Shown in pieces: positions 1 through 8,417 of a stretch of 64,000 nucleotides of DNA (its first letter is position 1; every line of letters begins with the position of its first letter). The DNA comes from an uncultured Lachnospiraceae bacterium (GTDB taxonomy: Bacteria; Bacillota; Clostridia; Lachnospirales; Lachnospiraceae). Location: assembly GCA_902761225.1 (NCBI GenBank), contig CACWJQ010000015.1, positions 1-64,000 of the forward strand. The letters run 5' to 3'. The translations under genes were made by a program, and so were the position numbers. Below the pieces are notes generated by a model, which had not been told where the DNA came from, made no database searches, and was given only the letters and a program-made list of their open reading frames with translations.

Positions 1-298
1 CATATGCGGGATAAGTAATAAGATCCGGAGTCCAGTTCGTCACTAAAACAGCTTCAACTTTGTTTAATGAAAGAACAATATTCTCTTCATCGTCCAGATC
101 ACTAAAGAATCCTTGTACCCCCTCAGTTCCATCATAATAAGACATTGAAATCACGCTTCTACTCGGCGTTGCAGAAGCAAATAATCCTGTACTGACGTTT
201 TCATTTTCGGAATTTGATACATTACGTCCGCATCCCGAAACGGCAAAAATCAAAAATGTGACTAGAACAGATATTCCTCTATACCTATTTTTCATCAT
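1..298 (-). CDS. Putative lipoprotein, 3' end outside window
   Basis: This minus-strand frame is open from an ATG at 298 to the window edge (99 codons) and continues beyond it. The first 22 residues have a basic start, a hydrophobic stretch and a lipobox-like VSGC, so the mature protein is probably anchored to the outer face of the membrane through Cys22. The Asn/Ser-rich stretch after the Cys is typical of a lipoprotein tether. A GAGGG ribosome site lies about 8 bases before the ATG. The visible part matches no family I recognise. It starts 10 bases after the decayed toxin-like gene at 309-676. Confidence 0.6.
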   Translation of the reverse strand, partial: MMKNRYRGISVLVTFLIFAVSGCGRNVSNSENENVSTGLFASATPSRSVISMSYYDGTEGVQGFFSDLDDEENIVLSLNKVEAVLVTNWTPDLITYPAY

Positions 299-308
299 AA
301 ACCATCCC

Positions 309-676
309 TCATTTATATACCTTCAGTTCTGAATCCATAGTCGAAACAAGCATAACTGCATGTTCTAGGTATCGCTCAGCTATGATTTTACATTCCTCTG
401 CCTGACTCTTCTTAAAGAATCCAAGAGGTTTTCCGTTTTTCCCGGTTCAGAAATCGCCTGATACGAAAGAATTATAACGCTCGAATCATCTCCATAAAAT
501 ATATAACGAATATAAAATCGGACAAAATTCTTTTAAATCATATGTCAATATATTCATATCCCATAAGCCCATTATATGCTCAAGAAGGGCTTTTAATATC
601 TTTCCCCGTATTTTTTCCCAAGTAACATTTAAATGCGGTTTATTTTGCCGTATAAGGGCATTAAAACCTCATTCAT
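309..676 (-). pseudogene. Decayed RelE/HigB (Gp49-like) toxin gene
   Basis: No single frame is open, but joining frames gives a protein-like string. It begins at ATG 676 (MNEVLMPLYGKINRI), shifts to a stretch containing LKALLEHIMGLWDMN, shifts again to RFYIRYIFYGDD and SSVIILSY, and finishes with GFFKKSQAEECKIIAERYLE before the TGA at 309. The order 'GLW-x-M', 'R-x-Y-I-x-Y', 'V-I-I-L', 'F-x-K-K-[ST]-Q' and a basic helix is that of phage Gp49-like/HigB toxins, and the joined length of about 115-120 residues fits. At least two or three frameshifts are needed, so it cannot make the toxin. No antitoxin gene is visible next to it. The family call is inference from motifs. Confidence 0.45.
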
Positions 677-769
677 TCAGAGGAACCTTTCAATCATGCA
701 TGAATATGTTAGCCAATTGTTAGCCAAAAAACATTAAATAGGGATTTTTTGCAAAGAATAGATAGAAAT

Positions 770-807
770 AAAAAATCCCGAAACCCTTGATATTACTAGG
801 TTTCGGG
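770..807 (-). terminator. Terminator of the Val-Met-Thr tRNA operon
   Basis: On the minus strand a 9-bp stem (CCCGAAACC / GGTTTCGGG) with a 13-base loop is followed by ATTTTTT. It lies just after tRNA-Thr, so it ends the tRNA transcript. Confidence 0.85.
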
Positions 808-811
808 AAAG

Positions 812-884
812 AGCTGATGACCAGAATCGAACTGGTGACCTCCGCCTTACCAAGGCGACGCTCTACCGACTGAGCCACATCAGC
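812..884 (-). tRNA. tRNA-Thr (anticodon GGT)
   Basis: A 73-base cloverleaf: acceptor GCTGATG pairs with CATCAGC, the D-stem GCTC and the T-loop TTCGATT are in place, and the loop TTGGTAA carries anticodon GGT. CCA is not encoded. It is last in a three-tRNA operon. Confidence 0.95.
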
Positions 885-885
885 G

Positions 886-959
886 TAGCGAGGGGGAGAT
901 TCGAACTCTCGACACCGCGGGTATGAACCGCGTGCTCTAGCCAACTGAGCTACCTCGCC
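886..959 (-). tRNA. tRNA-Met (anticodon CAT)
   Basis: A 74-base cloverleaf with acceptor GGCGAGG/CCTCGCT and anticodon loop TTCATAC. The anticodon stem lacks the three G:C pairs of initiators and the first acceptor pair is a G:U, so it is elongator-type; a lysidine-modified Ile2 reading of CAT cannot be fully excluded. One base separates it from tRNA-Thr. Confidence 0.93.
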
Positions 960-969
960 TCAAAAAAAA

Positions 970-1042
970 TGGAACCAATAGGGCTCGAACCTATGACCCT
1001 CTGCTTGTAAGGCAGATGCTCTCCCAGCTGAGCTATGATTCC
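970..1042 (-). tRNA. tRNA-Val (anticodon TAC)
   Basis: A 73-base cloverleaf: acceptor GGAATCA/TGGTTCC, discriminator A, anticodon loop CTTACAA with anticodon TAC. It is first in the operon. Confidence 0.95.
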
Positions 1043-1158
1043 ATTTTGCCATCGGCTTTTTGCCGACAAAGGCTATTTTACATACTCAAGGCATTATTGT
1101 CAACAAAAAAATTCCGATTTTTTAAATTATTTTTTTGCCCCTGAAAAATGCCGTAAAA

Positions 1159-1193
1159 CAGGGCGATTCACGCACACAGCCGAATCGCCCCTG
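1159..1193 (-). terminator. Terminator after argS
   Basis: A 9-bp stem (GGGCGATTC / GAATCGCCC, extended by a CAG/CTG pair across a bulge) with a 12-base loop follows the argS stop; TTTTA comes next on the minus strand. The U-run is short, so strength is uncertain. Confidence 0.65.
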
Positions 1194-1218
1194 CCATAAA
1201 AAACATTATATTTTGGGA

Positions 1219-2982
1219 TCACATACGGTCGGGTGCGGAGAAGCCCAGCATGTCGATACAGGTCTCCAGCATGTCCTTTGTAAAGCTTATAAGAGCGATG
1301 TACTGGCCCTTCTTTTCCTCATCCTCCTCGGCGAGGATCTTGGTCTCGTGATAGAAGGAATTGAGTGCATTGGCAAGATCATATACAAAGGCACAGATCC
1401 TGTGAGGTGCAAGCTCAGCCTCGGCTCCTTCCATAACCTGGGGGAAGGATGCGAGAACCTTCATCAGATCCTTCTCATAGGAATTGACGGGCACTCCGAG
1501 CTTATGGGATGCGATATCGCCTCCCTGTGCCTCGTATTTTGCAAGGATGGACTTGATACGCACGATGGTATAGAGGATATAGGGGCCTGTATTTCCTTCG
1601 AAGGAGATGAATCTCTCCATGTCAAATACATAATCCTTAACCGCCTGATTCGACAGGTCTCCGTAGAGAAGGGCTGACAATCCTACGATATCAGCTGTCT
1701 GTCTTGCCTCGGCATCATCGATATCCTTATTCTCTTTAATCTTGGAATACATCTCATTCTGAATATCATTGATGAGATCTTCCAGACGCATTACACCGCC
1801 GTCACGGGTCTTGAAGGGCTTGCCGTCCTTGCCGTTCATGGTACCGAATCCGATGTGCGAAAGAGTAACCCTGTCGGATACAAGGCCTGCCTTGATGGCG
1901 GCCCTGAACACCTGCTCAAAGTAAAGGTCCTGACGCTTGTCGGTGATATATATGATCTGTGCGGGATCGTACTTTGCAACACGCTCCTTGATGGTCGCAA
2001 GATCGGTAGTATTGTAGAGGCTCGCTCCGTCGGATTTTACGACTATGCAGGGAGGTATCTCCTTGGTATCGGTATCCTTCTTGACATCGATGACAATGGC
2101 ACCGTCGCTTTCGTATGCAACGCCGCTTTCCTTCATCTCCCTTACCATATCGGGGATCAGATACTGAACTGAGCTCTCTCCGTTCCAAAGGTCGAACTCA
2201 ACATGAAGCTTCTCGTAGATACGCTTCATATCGGATACGGATACATTTATGATATGATCCCACAGTGCTCTGTATCCCCTGACTCCGGACTGAAGCTTGA
2301 GTGTCGCCTCAAGTGCCCTTGCATTGTAATCCGGATCCTCCTTGCTCTTCGCAGAGGCTGTAGGATATATCTCCTCCAGATCCTTTACTGTAAAGGGAGG
2401 CTCCTTGGGATACTCTCCGGTAAATGTCTCGTCAAAATAGGGAAGATCAGGCTGCCTTTCCTGAATCTCAGTCATAACAAGGCCCATGGGCTTTCCCCAG
2501 TCTCCCATATGGACATCACCGATAACATTGTGTCCCATGAATTTCAGGATACGCTTGATGCTCTCTCCTATTATCGCAGGGCGGAGATGTCCCACGTGAA
2601 GAGCCTTAGCGATGTTGGGTCCGCCGTAATCAACGATTATTGTCTTAGGATCCGAAAGGATCGCACCGAACTTGGGATTCCCGGACATATCCGCAACATA
2701 TCTGTAGATGAAATCAGAGCTTATGTTCATGTTGATGAAACCGGGCATTACAGCTTCCACGGATTCAAATACCGGGCTTTCCTTAAGAATCTCCGCCACC
2801 GCATTTGCAATGTTTATGGGAGCACATTTCTGCTCCTTTGCAAGTGCCATTGCTCCGTTGCACTGGTATTCGCACAGATCGGGGCGGTTAGATACCGACA
2901 CCCTTCCTGCTTCTTTCTTATATCCTGCCTTTTCAAAGGCAGCTCCCACTTCTTCTGTCAGAAGATCAAGTAATTTCTTCAT
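1219..2982 (-). CDS. argS: Arginyl-tRNA synthetase
   Basis: ArgS charges tRNA-Arg with arginine in the cytoplasm, a class Ia synthetase essential for translation. The 587-residue protein has the N-terminal Add-1-like domain, then the HIGH-type motif HVGHLR around residue 130 preceded by GGPNIAK, a Rossmann core, and the C-terminal helical anticodon-binding domain (ALLYGDLSNQAVKDYVFDMERF region). Length is normal for the family. I chose ATG 2982 because AGGAG lies 6 bases before it; a TTG one codon upstream is less likely. It follows the zinc-ribbon gene by 21 bases, so the two may share a transcript. A tRNA-Arg gene is at 33.3 kb. Confidence 0.97.
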   Translation of the reverse strand: MKKLLDLLTEEVGAAFEKAGYKKEAGRVSVSNRPDLCEYQCNGAMALAKEQKCAPINIANAVAEILKESPVFESVEAVMPGFINMNISSDFIYRYVADMSGNPKFGAILSDPKTIIVDYGGPNIAKALHVGHLRPAIIGESIKRILKFMGHNVIGDVHMGDWGKPMGLVMTEIQERQPDLPYFDETFTGEYPKEPPFTVKDLEEIYPTASAKSKEDPDYNARALEATLKLQSGVRGYRALWDHIINVSVSDMKRIYEKLHVEFDLWNGESSVQYLIPDMVREMKESGVAYESDGAIVIDVKKDTDTKEIPPCIVVKSDGASLYNTTDLATIKERVAKYDPAQIIYITDKRQDLYFEQVFRAAIKAGLVSDRVTLSHIGFGTMNGKDGKPFKTRDGGVMRLEDLINDIQNEMYSKIKENKDIDDAEARQTADIVGLSALLYGDLSNQAVKDYVFDMERFISFEGNTGPYILYTIVRIKSILAKYEAQGGDIASHKLGVPVNSYEKDLMKVLASFPQVMEGAEAELAPHRICAFVYDLANALNSFYHETKILAEEDEEKKGQYIALISFTKDMLETCIDMLGFSAPDRM

Positions 2983-3003
2983 CAAAAACTCCTGTTCAAA
3001 TAT

Positions 3004-3630
3004 TTACCTCATAGCCGACATCAGGATACTTATGGCTATCATAACCACTGCAAGCGCGATCCTTATGATGACCACTACCAGAGCCGCTACAGTCAGGCCG
3101 CTCGCCTTCCTGTTCTGCTGTTTTGCTTTTGTAATATCTATCATTGCAAAAACAAGACCAACAATAGGAATGAGAACACTGAATATCAGTGCCATTAACG
3201 GGTAGAGTTTATCAGGTGGAACGGCACTTCTGGTACCGGGAGTATATGAACCGATCCCGGACCCGGGCTCTGTAACTCTTATCACGATGCCCATGACTCC
3301 CTTTGATACAAATACCTTCACTGCCCTCCCGTCACCGGGAACACATATGGAGCGGTATTCCGTCATCCCTCCGGAAGTCACAACAATGGTATGGTATCCG
3401 GGGGGCACATCCTTAGCCACCACTTCTCCGCTTCTGATGATAAAGCCCAGATTACTCTCAGCCAGTTTTATGGATATATCATCCGGACCGACGCTTTCAT
3501 TGGTAACCACCAGATTGTAGAAATCATCGCCTCTCTGGCCTTCATCTATCAGCCGTTCATATCCGCAATACTCACATACCTGCTTATTTCCCTTGATCTT
3601 TAACGCAGCTCCGCAATTTGGACAATTCAT
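3004..3630 (-). CDS. Zinc-ribbon membrane protein
   Basis: A 208-residue protein of unknown role. It opens with a zinc ribbon (CPNC at residue 3 and CEYC near residue 19). The middle part (about 40-115) looks like beta-rich segments with a PEGA-like 'V-P-x-G-Y-H-T-I-V-V' pattern, as found in surface-layer or carbohydrate-linked repeats. Two hydrophobic helices (about 142-165 and 180-205) anchor the C-terminus in the membrane. This layout, ribbon then membrane helix, is common in Clostridia but seldom has a known function. The ATG has GAGGA 7 bases upstream. A TATAAT-like -10 lies near 3677 on the minus strand. It sits between queH and argS, all read in the same direction. Confidence 0.8.
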   Translation of the reverse strand: MNCPNCGAALKIKGNKQVCEYCGYERLIDEGQRGDDFYNLVVTNESVGPDDISIKLAESNLGFIIRSGEVVAKDVPPGYHTIVVTSGGMTEYRSICVPGDGRAVKVFVSKGVMGIVIRVTEPGSGIGSYTPGTRSAVPPDKLYPLMALIFSVLIPIVGLVFAMIDITKAKQQNRKASGLTVAALVVVIIRIALAVVMIAISILMSAMR

Positions 3631-3731
3631 TTTCTATTCCTCATCGATCAGATTACGGGGTTAACAGTTTCCACTTATCGGATTATAACCGAATTATGCA
3701 TATTATGCATCTAAACAGTGTAAATTGGCAA

Positions 3732-4373
3732 CTAACTCTTGCGGGAATAAATGCATCCGCAGTAGTTCTGCCTGTAGAGGTCATACTCCTTAGACAATTC
3801 TATGGAACGCAGATATCCGTTTCTCTTCTTAAAATCAGAAGGAAGATATTTCATTCCCGTCTCTTCTTCGATCTTCATCCCGATCCTGTTTATCGCATCA
3901 GAATCCTTAAGAGGTGAAAGGGTCAGGGTTGTGGCAAAACAGTCAAAGCCTCCCGCATCAAGTGCCGCCATTGCAGTCCTTCGCATTCTCAGCTCATAAC
4001 ACTTATGACATCTGGGACCTCTTTCAGGACATTCCTCAAGCCCTTTTGCCATTTCGTAAAAAGAATCCGGATCATGATCCGCATCAAGGATCTTAATTGG
4101 AACCACGCCTTTCTTCTCACTGTTATAGGCATCGATAAGTCTTATCTGTTCTTCCTTCCTCTTCAGATACTCAGCTTCATCCCCTATATTGGGATTGTAA
4201 TAATACACCGTGATATCGCACCTGTCACACAACCTCTCTATGCATGCACTTGAACAGGGAGCACAGCAGGAGTGAAGAAGGATGGCGGGAGCAAAACCCG
4301 GTACATCTCCCTTTTTCAACAGTTCACCCAGTATCTCTTCCATTAACTTGTCATAATTGACTGCATTACTCAT
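3732..4373 (-). CDS. queH: Epoxyqueuosine reductase QueH
   Basis: QueH carries out the last step of queuosine synthesis, reducing epoxyqueuosine at the wobble base of tRNAs with GUN anticodons; it replaces the cobalamin enzyme QueG. The 213-residue protein shows the family's cysteine pattern: HSCCAPCSS near residue 34, then C-x-x-C-x-E-L-R (CHKCYELR) near 125, and CGC near the C-terminus, with TTLTLSPLKD between. These cysteines bind the iron-sulfur cluster and the extra metal site. Length fits the family. I prefer ATG 4373 over the TTG two codons earlier. Other queuosine genes are not in the window. Confidence 0.93.
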   Translation of the reverse strand: MSNAVNYDKLMEEILGELLKKGDVPGFAPAILLHSCCAPCSSACIERLCDRCDITVYYYNPNIGDEAEYLKRKEEQIRLIDAYNSEKKGVVPIKILDADHDPDSFYEMAKGLEECPERGPRCHKCYELRMRRTAMAALDAGGFDCFATTLTLSPLKDSDAINRIGMKIEEETGMKYLPSDFKKRNGYLRSIELSKEYDLYRQNYCGCIYSRKS

Positions 4374-4460
4374 GATCAAAGATCTTCCGTGCGATCACAT
4401 GTCTGACCGCTCATATAGAATGTTTGTGTTCACTGAACCTGACGCTGACTCTTACAAATA

Positions 4461-4495
4461 GGGCCGGGAACCATCTGATTCCCGGCCGCCTTATC
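4461..4495 (-). terminator. Terminator-like hairpin after purL
   Basis: A 9-bp perfect stem (GGCCGGGAA / TTCCCGGCC) with an 8-base loop lies 12 bases after the purL stop. The T-run on the minus strand is weak (CCTATTTG), so it may stabilise the 3' end rather than terminate fully. Confidence 0.6.
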
Positions 4496-4498
4496 TTT

Positions 4499-7400
4499 TT
4501 ATCTGAAGTACTTAACTCCGGATTCGAAGATCTTAAGATCCTGTTCTCCGTAGATGTTGACTGCAACGCCTTCGCCGATACGCTCGGAGTGGCACATCTT
4601 ACCGAGGACTCTTCCGTCGGGTGAAGTGATACCCTCGATACATCTGAAGGAGCCGTTGATGTTGTAGTACTCATCCATTGAAGTGTTGCCTTCGGGATCG
4701 GAGTAGACCGTTGCAACCTGACCGTTCTTAAACAGTTCATCGAGTACGCTCTCAGGAGCTATGAAACGTCCCTCACCGTGTGATGCAGGGTTTGCATACA
4801 CATTTCCGAGACCTGCCTCCTGCAGCCAGGGGCTCTTATTGGAAACAACCTTGATATATGCCATCTTGGAGATATGTCTGCCGATGGTATTAAATGTCAG
4901 GGTAGGTGACTCGGCGGTCTGGCCTGTGATCTTACCGTTAGGAACAAGACCAAGCTTGATGATAGCCTGGAATCCGTTACAGATACCGAGGACAAGTCCG
5001 TCACGCTTATCGAGCATTTCCTCTACAGCTTCCTTGATCGCTGCATTCCTGAATGCTGTGGCGAAGAATTTTGCCGAACCGTCAGGCTCATCACCTGCTG
5101 AGAATCCGCCGGGGAACATGATCATCTGTGCCTGTGAGATGGCCTTTCTGAATTCATCAACAGACTCTCTGATATCTGCTGCGGTAAGGTTTCTGAATAT
5201 CCTTATATCCGCATTTGCCCCTGCTCTCTCGAAGGCCTTGGCAGAATCATATTCACAGTTTGTTCCGGGGAATACAGGAATGAATACGGTGGGCTTTGCA
5301 ACCTTATTCTTACATACATATACTTCCGAAGCCCTGTACTCGGGAACCTCTACCTTATCCTTATCATCCGTTGATACCGAATGGAATACTCCCTCAAGAG
5401 TACCGCACCATGCAGCCTTCATATCATCATATGAAACCCTGCTTCCGGCATATTCGAATCCGGAGCTTATGACTTCACCGATAACGCTTACGCCATCGAT
5501 CCCGTCAAGCTTTGAGATCATATCTGCGGGAACCTCGGCAACGATATTGCCGAGACCGTTTCCGAAGACTGTCTGCGCCTCAACACTGTCATCGATCCTT
5601 GCACCGAGTCCGCAGCCCATTCCCATCTTGGCTACAGCAGCTGCAAGTCCCTTGGAATCAAGGGCATATGCACTTACGACAGCCTTGTCTGAGATCAGCT
5701 TATAAACTGAATCGTAGAGCCTTAGAACCTGGGCATATACAGGCTTCTTATCCGCATCCTTCTCAATGGTAAAGAGAACAAGCTTATTGCCTGCAGCCTT
5801 AAGCTCGGGAGTGATCACAGTCTTAAGACTTGATATATCAACGGCAAAGGATACAAGTGTGGGAGGAACATCTATGTCTCCGAAGGTTCCTGACATTGAA
5901 TCCTTACCGCCTATGGACGGAAGTCCGTATCCGATCTGCGCATCGAAGGATCCGAGGAGTGCCGCAAAGGGCTGGCTCCATCTTGCAGGTCTTGCATCCA
6001 TGCGTCTGAAGTATTCCTGGAATGTGAGTCTTACCTTACTTACATCTCCGCCGTTTGCAGCGATACGTGCAAGGGACTCGGTAACGGCATAAATAGCACC
6101 GTGGTAAGGTGACCAGCTTGAAAGGTAGGGATCGAAGCCGTAGCTCATCATGGTAACCGTATCAGTCTTGCCCTCGAGAACAGGAAGCTTGGCGATCATT
6201 GCCTGCTCTTCGGTAAGCTGGTATTTTCCGCCGTAAGGCATTACGACCGAACCTGCTCCGATGGAGGAGTCGAACATCTCAACAAGACCTTTTTGTGAGC
6301 ACTCGTTGAGATCTGAAAGGGTGTCGGTAAGTGCCTTGCCGTAATCCTTATTCTTAACATCCTCAGCCACAGCATCAAGAGCATACTTATCAAAGTAAGA
6401 ATCAGCGGAAGGTGATTCAACCTCTACCTGAGTCTCCTGATGTGCTCCGTTGGTATCAAGGAATGCTCTTGCGATGTTGACAACATCAGTGCCTCTCCAC
6501 TGGAGACGGAGTCTTGGCTCTTCGGTAACAACAGCAACCTCGACAGCTTCGAGATTCTCTTCGCCCGCATACTTAAGGAATTCCTGTACGTCCTTAGGAG
6601 CTACGACAACAGCCATTCTCTCCTGGGATTCGGAGATGGCAAGCTCTGTTCCGTCAAGTCCCGCATACTTCTTGGGAACCTTGTCCATATTCACAACAAG
6701 ACCGTCGGCAAGCTCTCCGATGGCAACGCTGACACCGCCCGCACCGAAGTCATTACACTTCTTGATGAGTCTGGTGACTTCAGGGCGTCTGAAGAGTCTC
6801 TGTATCTTTCTTTCCGTAGGTGCATTACCCTTCTGGACCTCGGCACCGCAGGTATCGATGGACTTTACATTGTGAGCCTTGGATGAACCGGTAGCTCCGC
6901 CGATACCGTCACGTCCTGTTCTTCCTCCGAGAAGGATGATGATATCTCCGGGATCTGAATTTTCCCTGATGACGTTCTTCCTGGGAGCGGCACCCATTAC
7001 GGCACCGATCTCCATACGCTTTGCAACGTAATCGGGATGGTATACTTCCTTGACATATCCTGTGGCGAGACCTATCTGGTTACCGTAGGATGAATATCCG
7101 CTTGCAGCGGTACGTACCAGTTTCTTCTGGGGAAGCTTGCCGGGAAGCGTCTCTGATACGGGCCTGGTAGGATCTGCAGCACCGGTGACACGCATTGCCT
7201 GATATACATATCCTCTTCCCGAAAGGGGATCTCTGATAGCTCCGCCGAGACATGTTGCAGCGCCTCCGAAGGGCTCGATCTCAGTAGGGTGGTTATGGGT
7301 CTCGTTCTTAAAGAATACGAGCCACTCTTCCGTCTCTTTCTTACCGTCCTTCTCAATCTCAACAGGAACCACGATGGAGCAGGCATTGATCTCGTCGGAC

Positions 7401-7843
7401 TTCTCTTCGTCTTCGAGCTTGCCTTCCTTTCTCAGACGCTTTGCAGCGATGGTTCCCAGATCCATAAGACATGAGAACTTGTCGGGGCGGTCTGCGAAAA
7501 GGTCCTTTCTGGTATTCATATACTCTTCGAAGGACTTCTCAAATGCTGCCTTATATGCACCCTCGTCGAACTTCACTCCGGTGAGCTCGGTGGAGAAGGT
7601 GGTGTGGCGGCAGTGATCCGACCAGTATGTATCGAGAACCCTGATCTCGGTAACGGTGGGATCACGGTGCTCGTCGTTCTTAAAGTAATTCTGGATGTGA
7701 AGGAAATCCTTGAAGGTCATTGCAAGTCCGAGTGAATCATAGAGCTTCTTAAGCTCATCCTCGGGAGCATCTGCGAATCCTTCAAATGTCTTAACATCAT
7801 CGGGCTCCGGATAATTCACCACGAGGGTATCGGGCTTATCCAT
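4499..7843 (-). CDS. purL: FGAM synthase PurL, main part (frame broken upstream)
   Basis: This open frame of 1114 residues holds all of large-type phosphoribosylformylglycinamidine synthase except the N-terminal domain. The enzyme turns FGAR, glutamine and ATP into FGAM in purine synthesis. DTYWSDHCRH and NETHNHPTEIEPFGGAATC mark the ATP/FGAR domains; the C-terminal glutaminase has PGTNCEYD, the catalytic Cys in LGICNGFQ, and the His/Glu in ASHGEGRF. A 38-bp tandem duplication just upstream shifts the frame, so this piece is cut off from its first 143 residues. ATG 7843 has AGAGG 5 bases before it, so separate translation is possible. Removing one repeat copy would restore one protein of 1261 residues, the normal size. 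Confidence 0.9.
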   Translation of the reverse strand: MDKPDTLVVNYPEPDDVKTFEGFADAPEDELKKLYDSLGLAMTFKDFLHIQNYFKNDEHRDPTVTEIRVLDTYWSDHCRHTTFSTELTGVKFDEGAYKAAFEKSFEEYMNTRKDLFADRPDKFSCLMDLGTIAAKRLRKEGKLEDEEKSDEINACSIVVPVEIEKDGKKETEEWLVFFKNETHNHPTEIEPFGGAATCLGGAIRDPLSGRGYVYQAMRVTGAADPTRPVSETLPGKLPQKKLVRTAASGYSSYGNQIGLATGYVKEVYHPDYVAKRMEIGAVMGAAPRKNVIRENSDPGDIIILLGGRTGRDGIGGATGSSKAHNVKSIDTCGAEVQKGNAPTERKIQRLFRRPEVTRLIKKCNDFGAGGVSVAIGELADGLVVNMDKVPKKYAGLDGTELAISESQERMAVVVAPKDVQEFLKYAGEENLEAVEVAVVTEEPRLRLQWRGTDVVNIARAFLDTNGAHQETQVEVESPSADSYFDKYALDAVAEDVKNKDYGKALTDTLSDLNECSQKGLVEMFDSSIGAGSVVMPYGGKYQLTEEQAMIAKLPVLEGKTDTVTMMSYGFDPYLSSWSPYHGAIYAVTESLARIAANGGDVSKVRLTFQEYFRRMDARPARWSQPFAALLGSFDAQIGYGLPSIGGKDSMSGTFGDIDVPPTLVSFAVDISSLKTVITPELKAAGNKLVLFTIEKDADKKPVYAQVLRLYDSVYKLISDKAVVSAYALDSKGLAAAVAKMGMGCGLGARIDDSVEAQTVFGNGLGNIVAEVPADMISKLDGIDGVSVIGEVISSGFEYAGSRVSYDDMKAAWCGTLEGVFHSVSTDDKDKVEVPEYRASEVYVCKNKVAKPTVFIPVFPGTNCEYDSAKAFERAGANADIRIFRNLTAADIRESVDEFRKAISQAQMIMFPGGFSAGDEPDGSAKFFATAFRNAAIKEAVEEMLDKRDGLVLGICNGFQAIIKLGLVPNGKITGQTAESPTLTFNTIGRHISKMAYIKVVSNKSPWLQEAGLGNVYANPASHGEGRFIAPESVLDELFKNGQVATVYSDPEGNTSMDEYYNINGSFRCIEGITSPDGRVLGKMCHSERIGEGVAVNIYGEQDLKIFESGVKYFR

Positions 7844-8322
7844 TCCCGCCTCTCTTGAATCAACGGGGTTGATAAGGTATCCCTTGATGCGCTTGAATCA
7901 ACGGGGTTGATAAGGTATCCCTTGATGCGGTCGAACTCATCATCCGTTATATCCCCAACCACAGCATAGCATACTGCCGTACGGATGATAGGATCCTCGT
8001 TCTCGTTAAGGAATCTTACACACTGAACAGCGGAATCGGCTCTCTGGTCGAACTGTCCGGGAAGGAACTCAACAGAGAACACCTTATTTCCTGCATCTGC
8101 AGGAAGCTCCTCCTTGTAGAGATCATCCACAGGAGGCTCTGAAAATACGGTCCTGCATGCATCCTCAAAGGTAGAATCGGAGATATTCTCGGAATCGTAT
8201 CTGATGAATACCCTGATATCCTCGATCTTAATACCGAGGAAATTCCTGATATCATGCCTCAAATGCCTTGCCTGCACCGCATAAGGTTTTTTCTTTTCAA
8301 CATAGACTCTTCTGACGCTCAT
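7816..8322 (-). CDS. purL: FGAM synthase PurL, N-terminal domain fragment
   Basis: The first 143 residues (ending at NPVDS) are the N-terminal domain of large PurL, a fold related to a PurS dimer. After the duplicated 38 bases the frame is wrong; 25 foreign residues follow before a TGA at 7816. In the undisturbed frame NPVDS would run on as REAGMDKPDTL, a normal PurL sequence. The break therefore falls close to the end of the PurS-like domain. The fragment overlaps the main part by 28 bases. An AAAGG ribosome site precedes ATG 8322. Either the gene is broken, or the two pieces act as a split enzyme, as in bacteria with separate PurS, PurL and PurQ; sequence alone cannot decide. Confidence 0.85.
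   Translation of the reverse strand: MSVRRVYVEKKKPYAVQARHLRHDIRNFLGIKIEDIRVFIRYDSENISDSTFEDACRTVFSEPPVDDLYKEELPADAGNKVFSVEFLPGQFDQRADSAVQCVRFLNENEDPIIRTAVCYAVVGDITDDEFDRIKGYLINPVDSSASRDTLSTPLIQERREWISPIPSW
7854..7929 (-). repeat. 38-bp perfect tandem duplication inside purL
   Basis: Bases 7854-7891 and 7892-7929 are identical, back to back. 38 is not a multiple of 3, so the second copy changes the reading frame of purL. Both copies are exact, which points to a recent event or an assembly artefact; slippage or recombination could remove one copy. Confidence 0.97.
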
Positions 8323-8353
8323 AGTAATCTTGCCTTTCTTTGTTACTTTCCTT

Positions 8354-8391
8354 AAAAAAGGCCCCAGAAAAGTAATCCCCTTCTGAAGCCC
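8354..8391 (-). terminator. Terminator after the TetR gene
   Basis: On the minus strand an imperfect stem (GGCTTCAGAA / TTCTGGGGCC) is followed by TTTTTT. It separates the TetR gene from purL. Confidence 0.75.
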
Positions 8392-8417
8392 TTTTACATT
8401 ATCATCCGTTTATACGA

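Noticed and set aside
720..944. 74-codon frame across the tRNA genes
   Set aside because: It reads through tRNA-Thr and tRNA-Met; the cloverleaf structure explains the sequence.
3690..3712. Palindrome ATGCATAATATGCAT between queH and the zinc-ribbon gene
   Set aside because: Short and AT-rich; it lies in a promoter-like gap and has no clear regulator. Too weak to list.
4761..5705. 314-codon plus-strand frame opposite purL
   Set aside because: Antisense shadow of purL; the minus strand carries conserved PurL motifs throughout.
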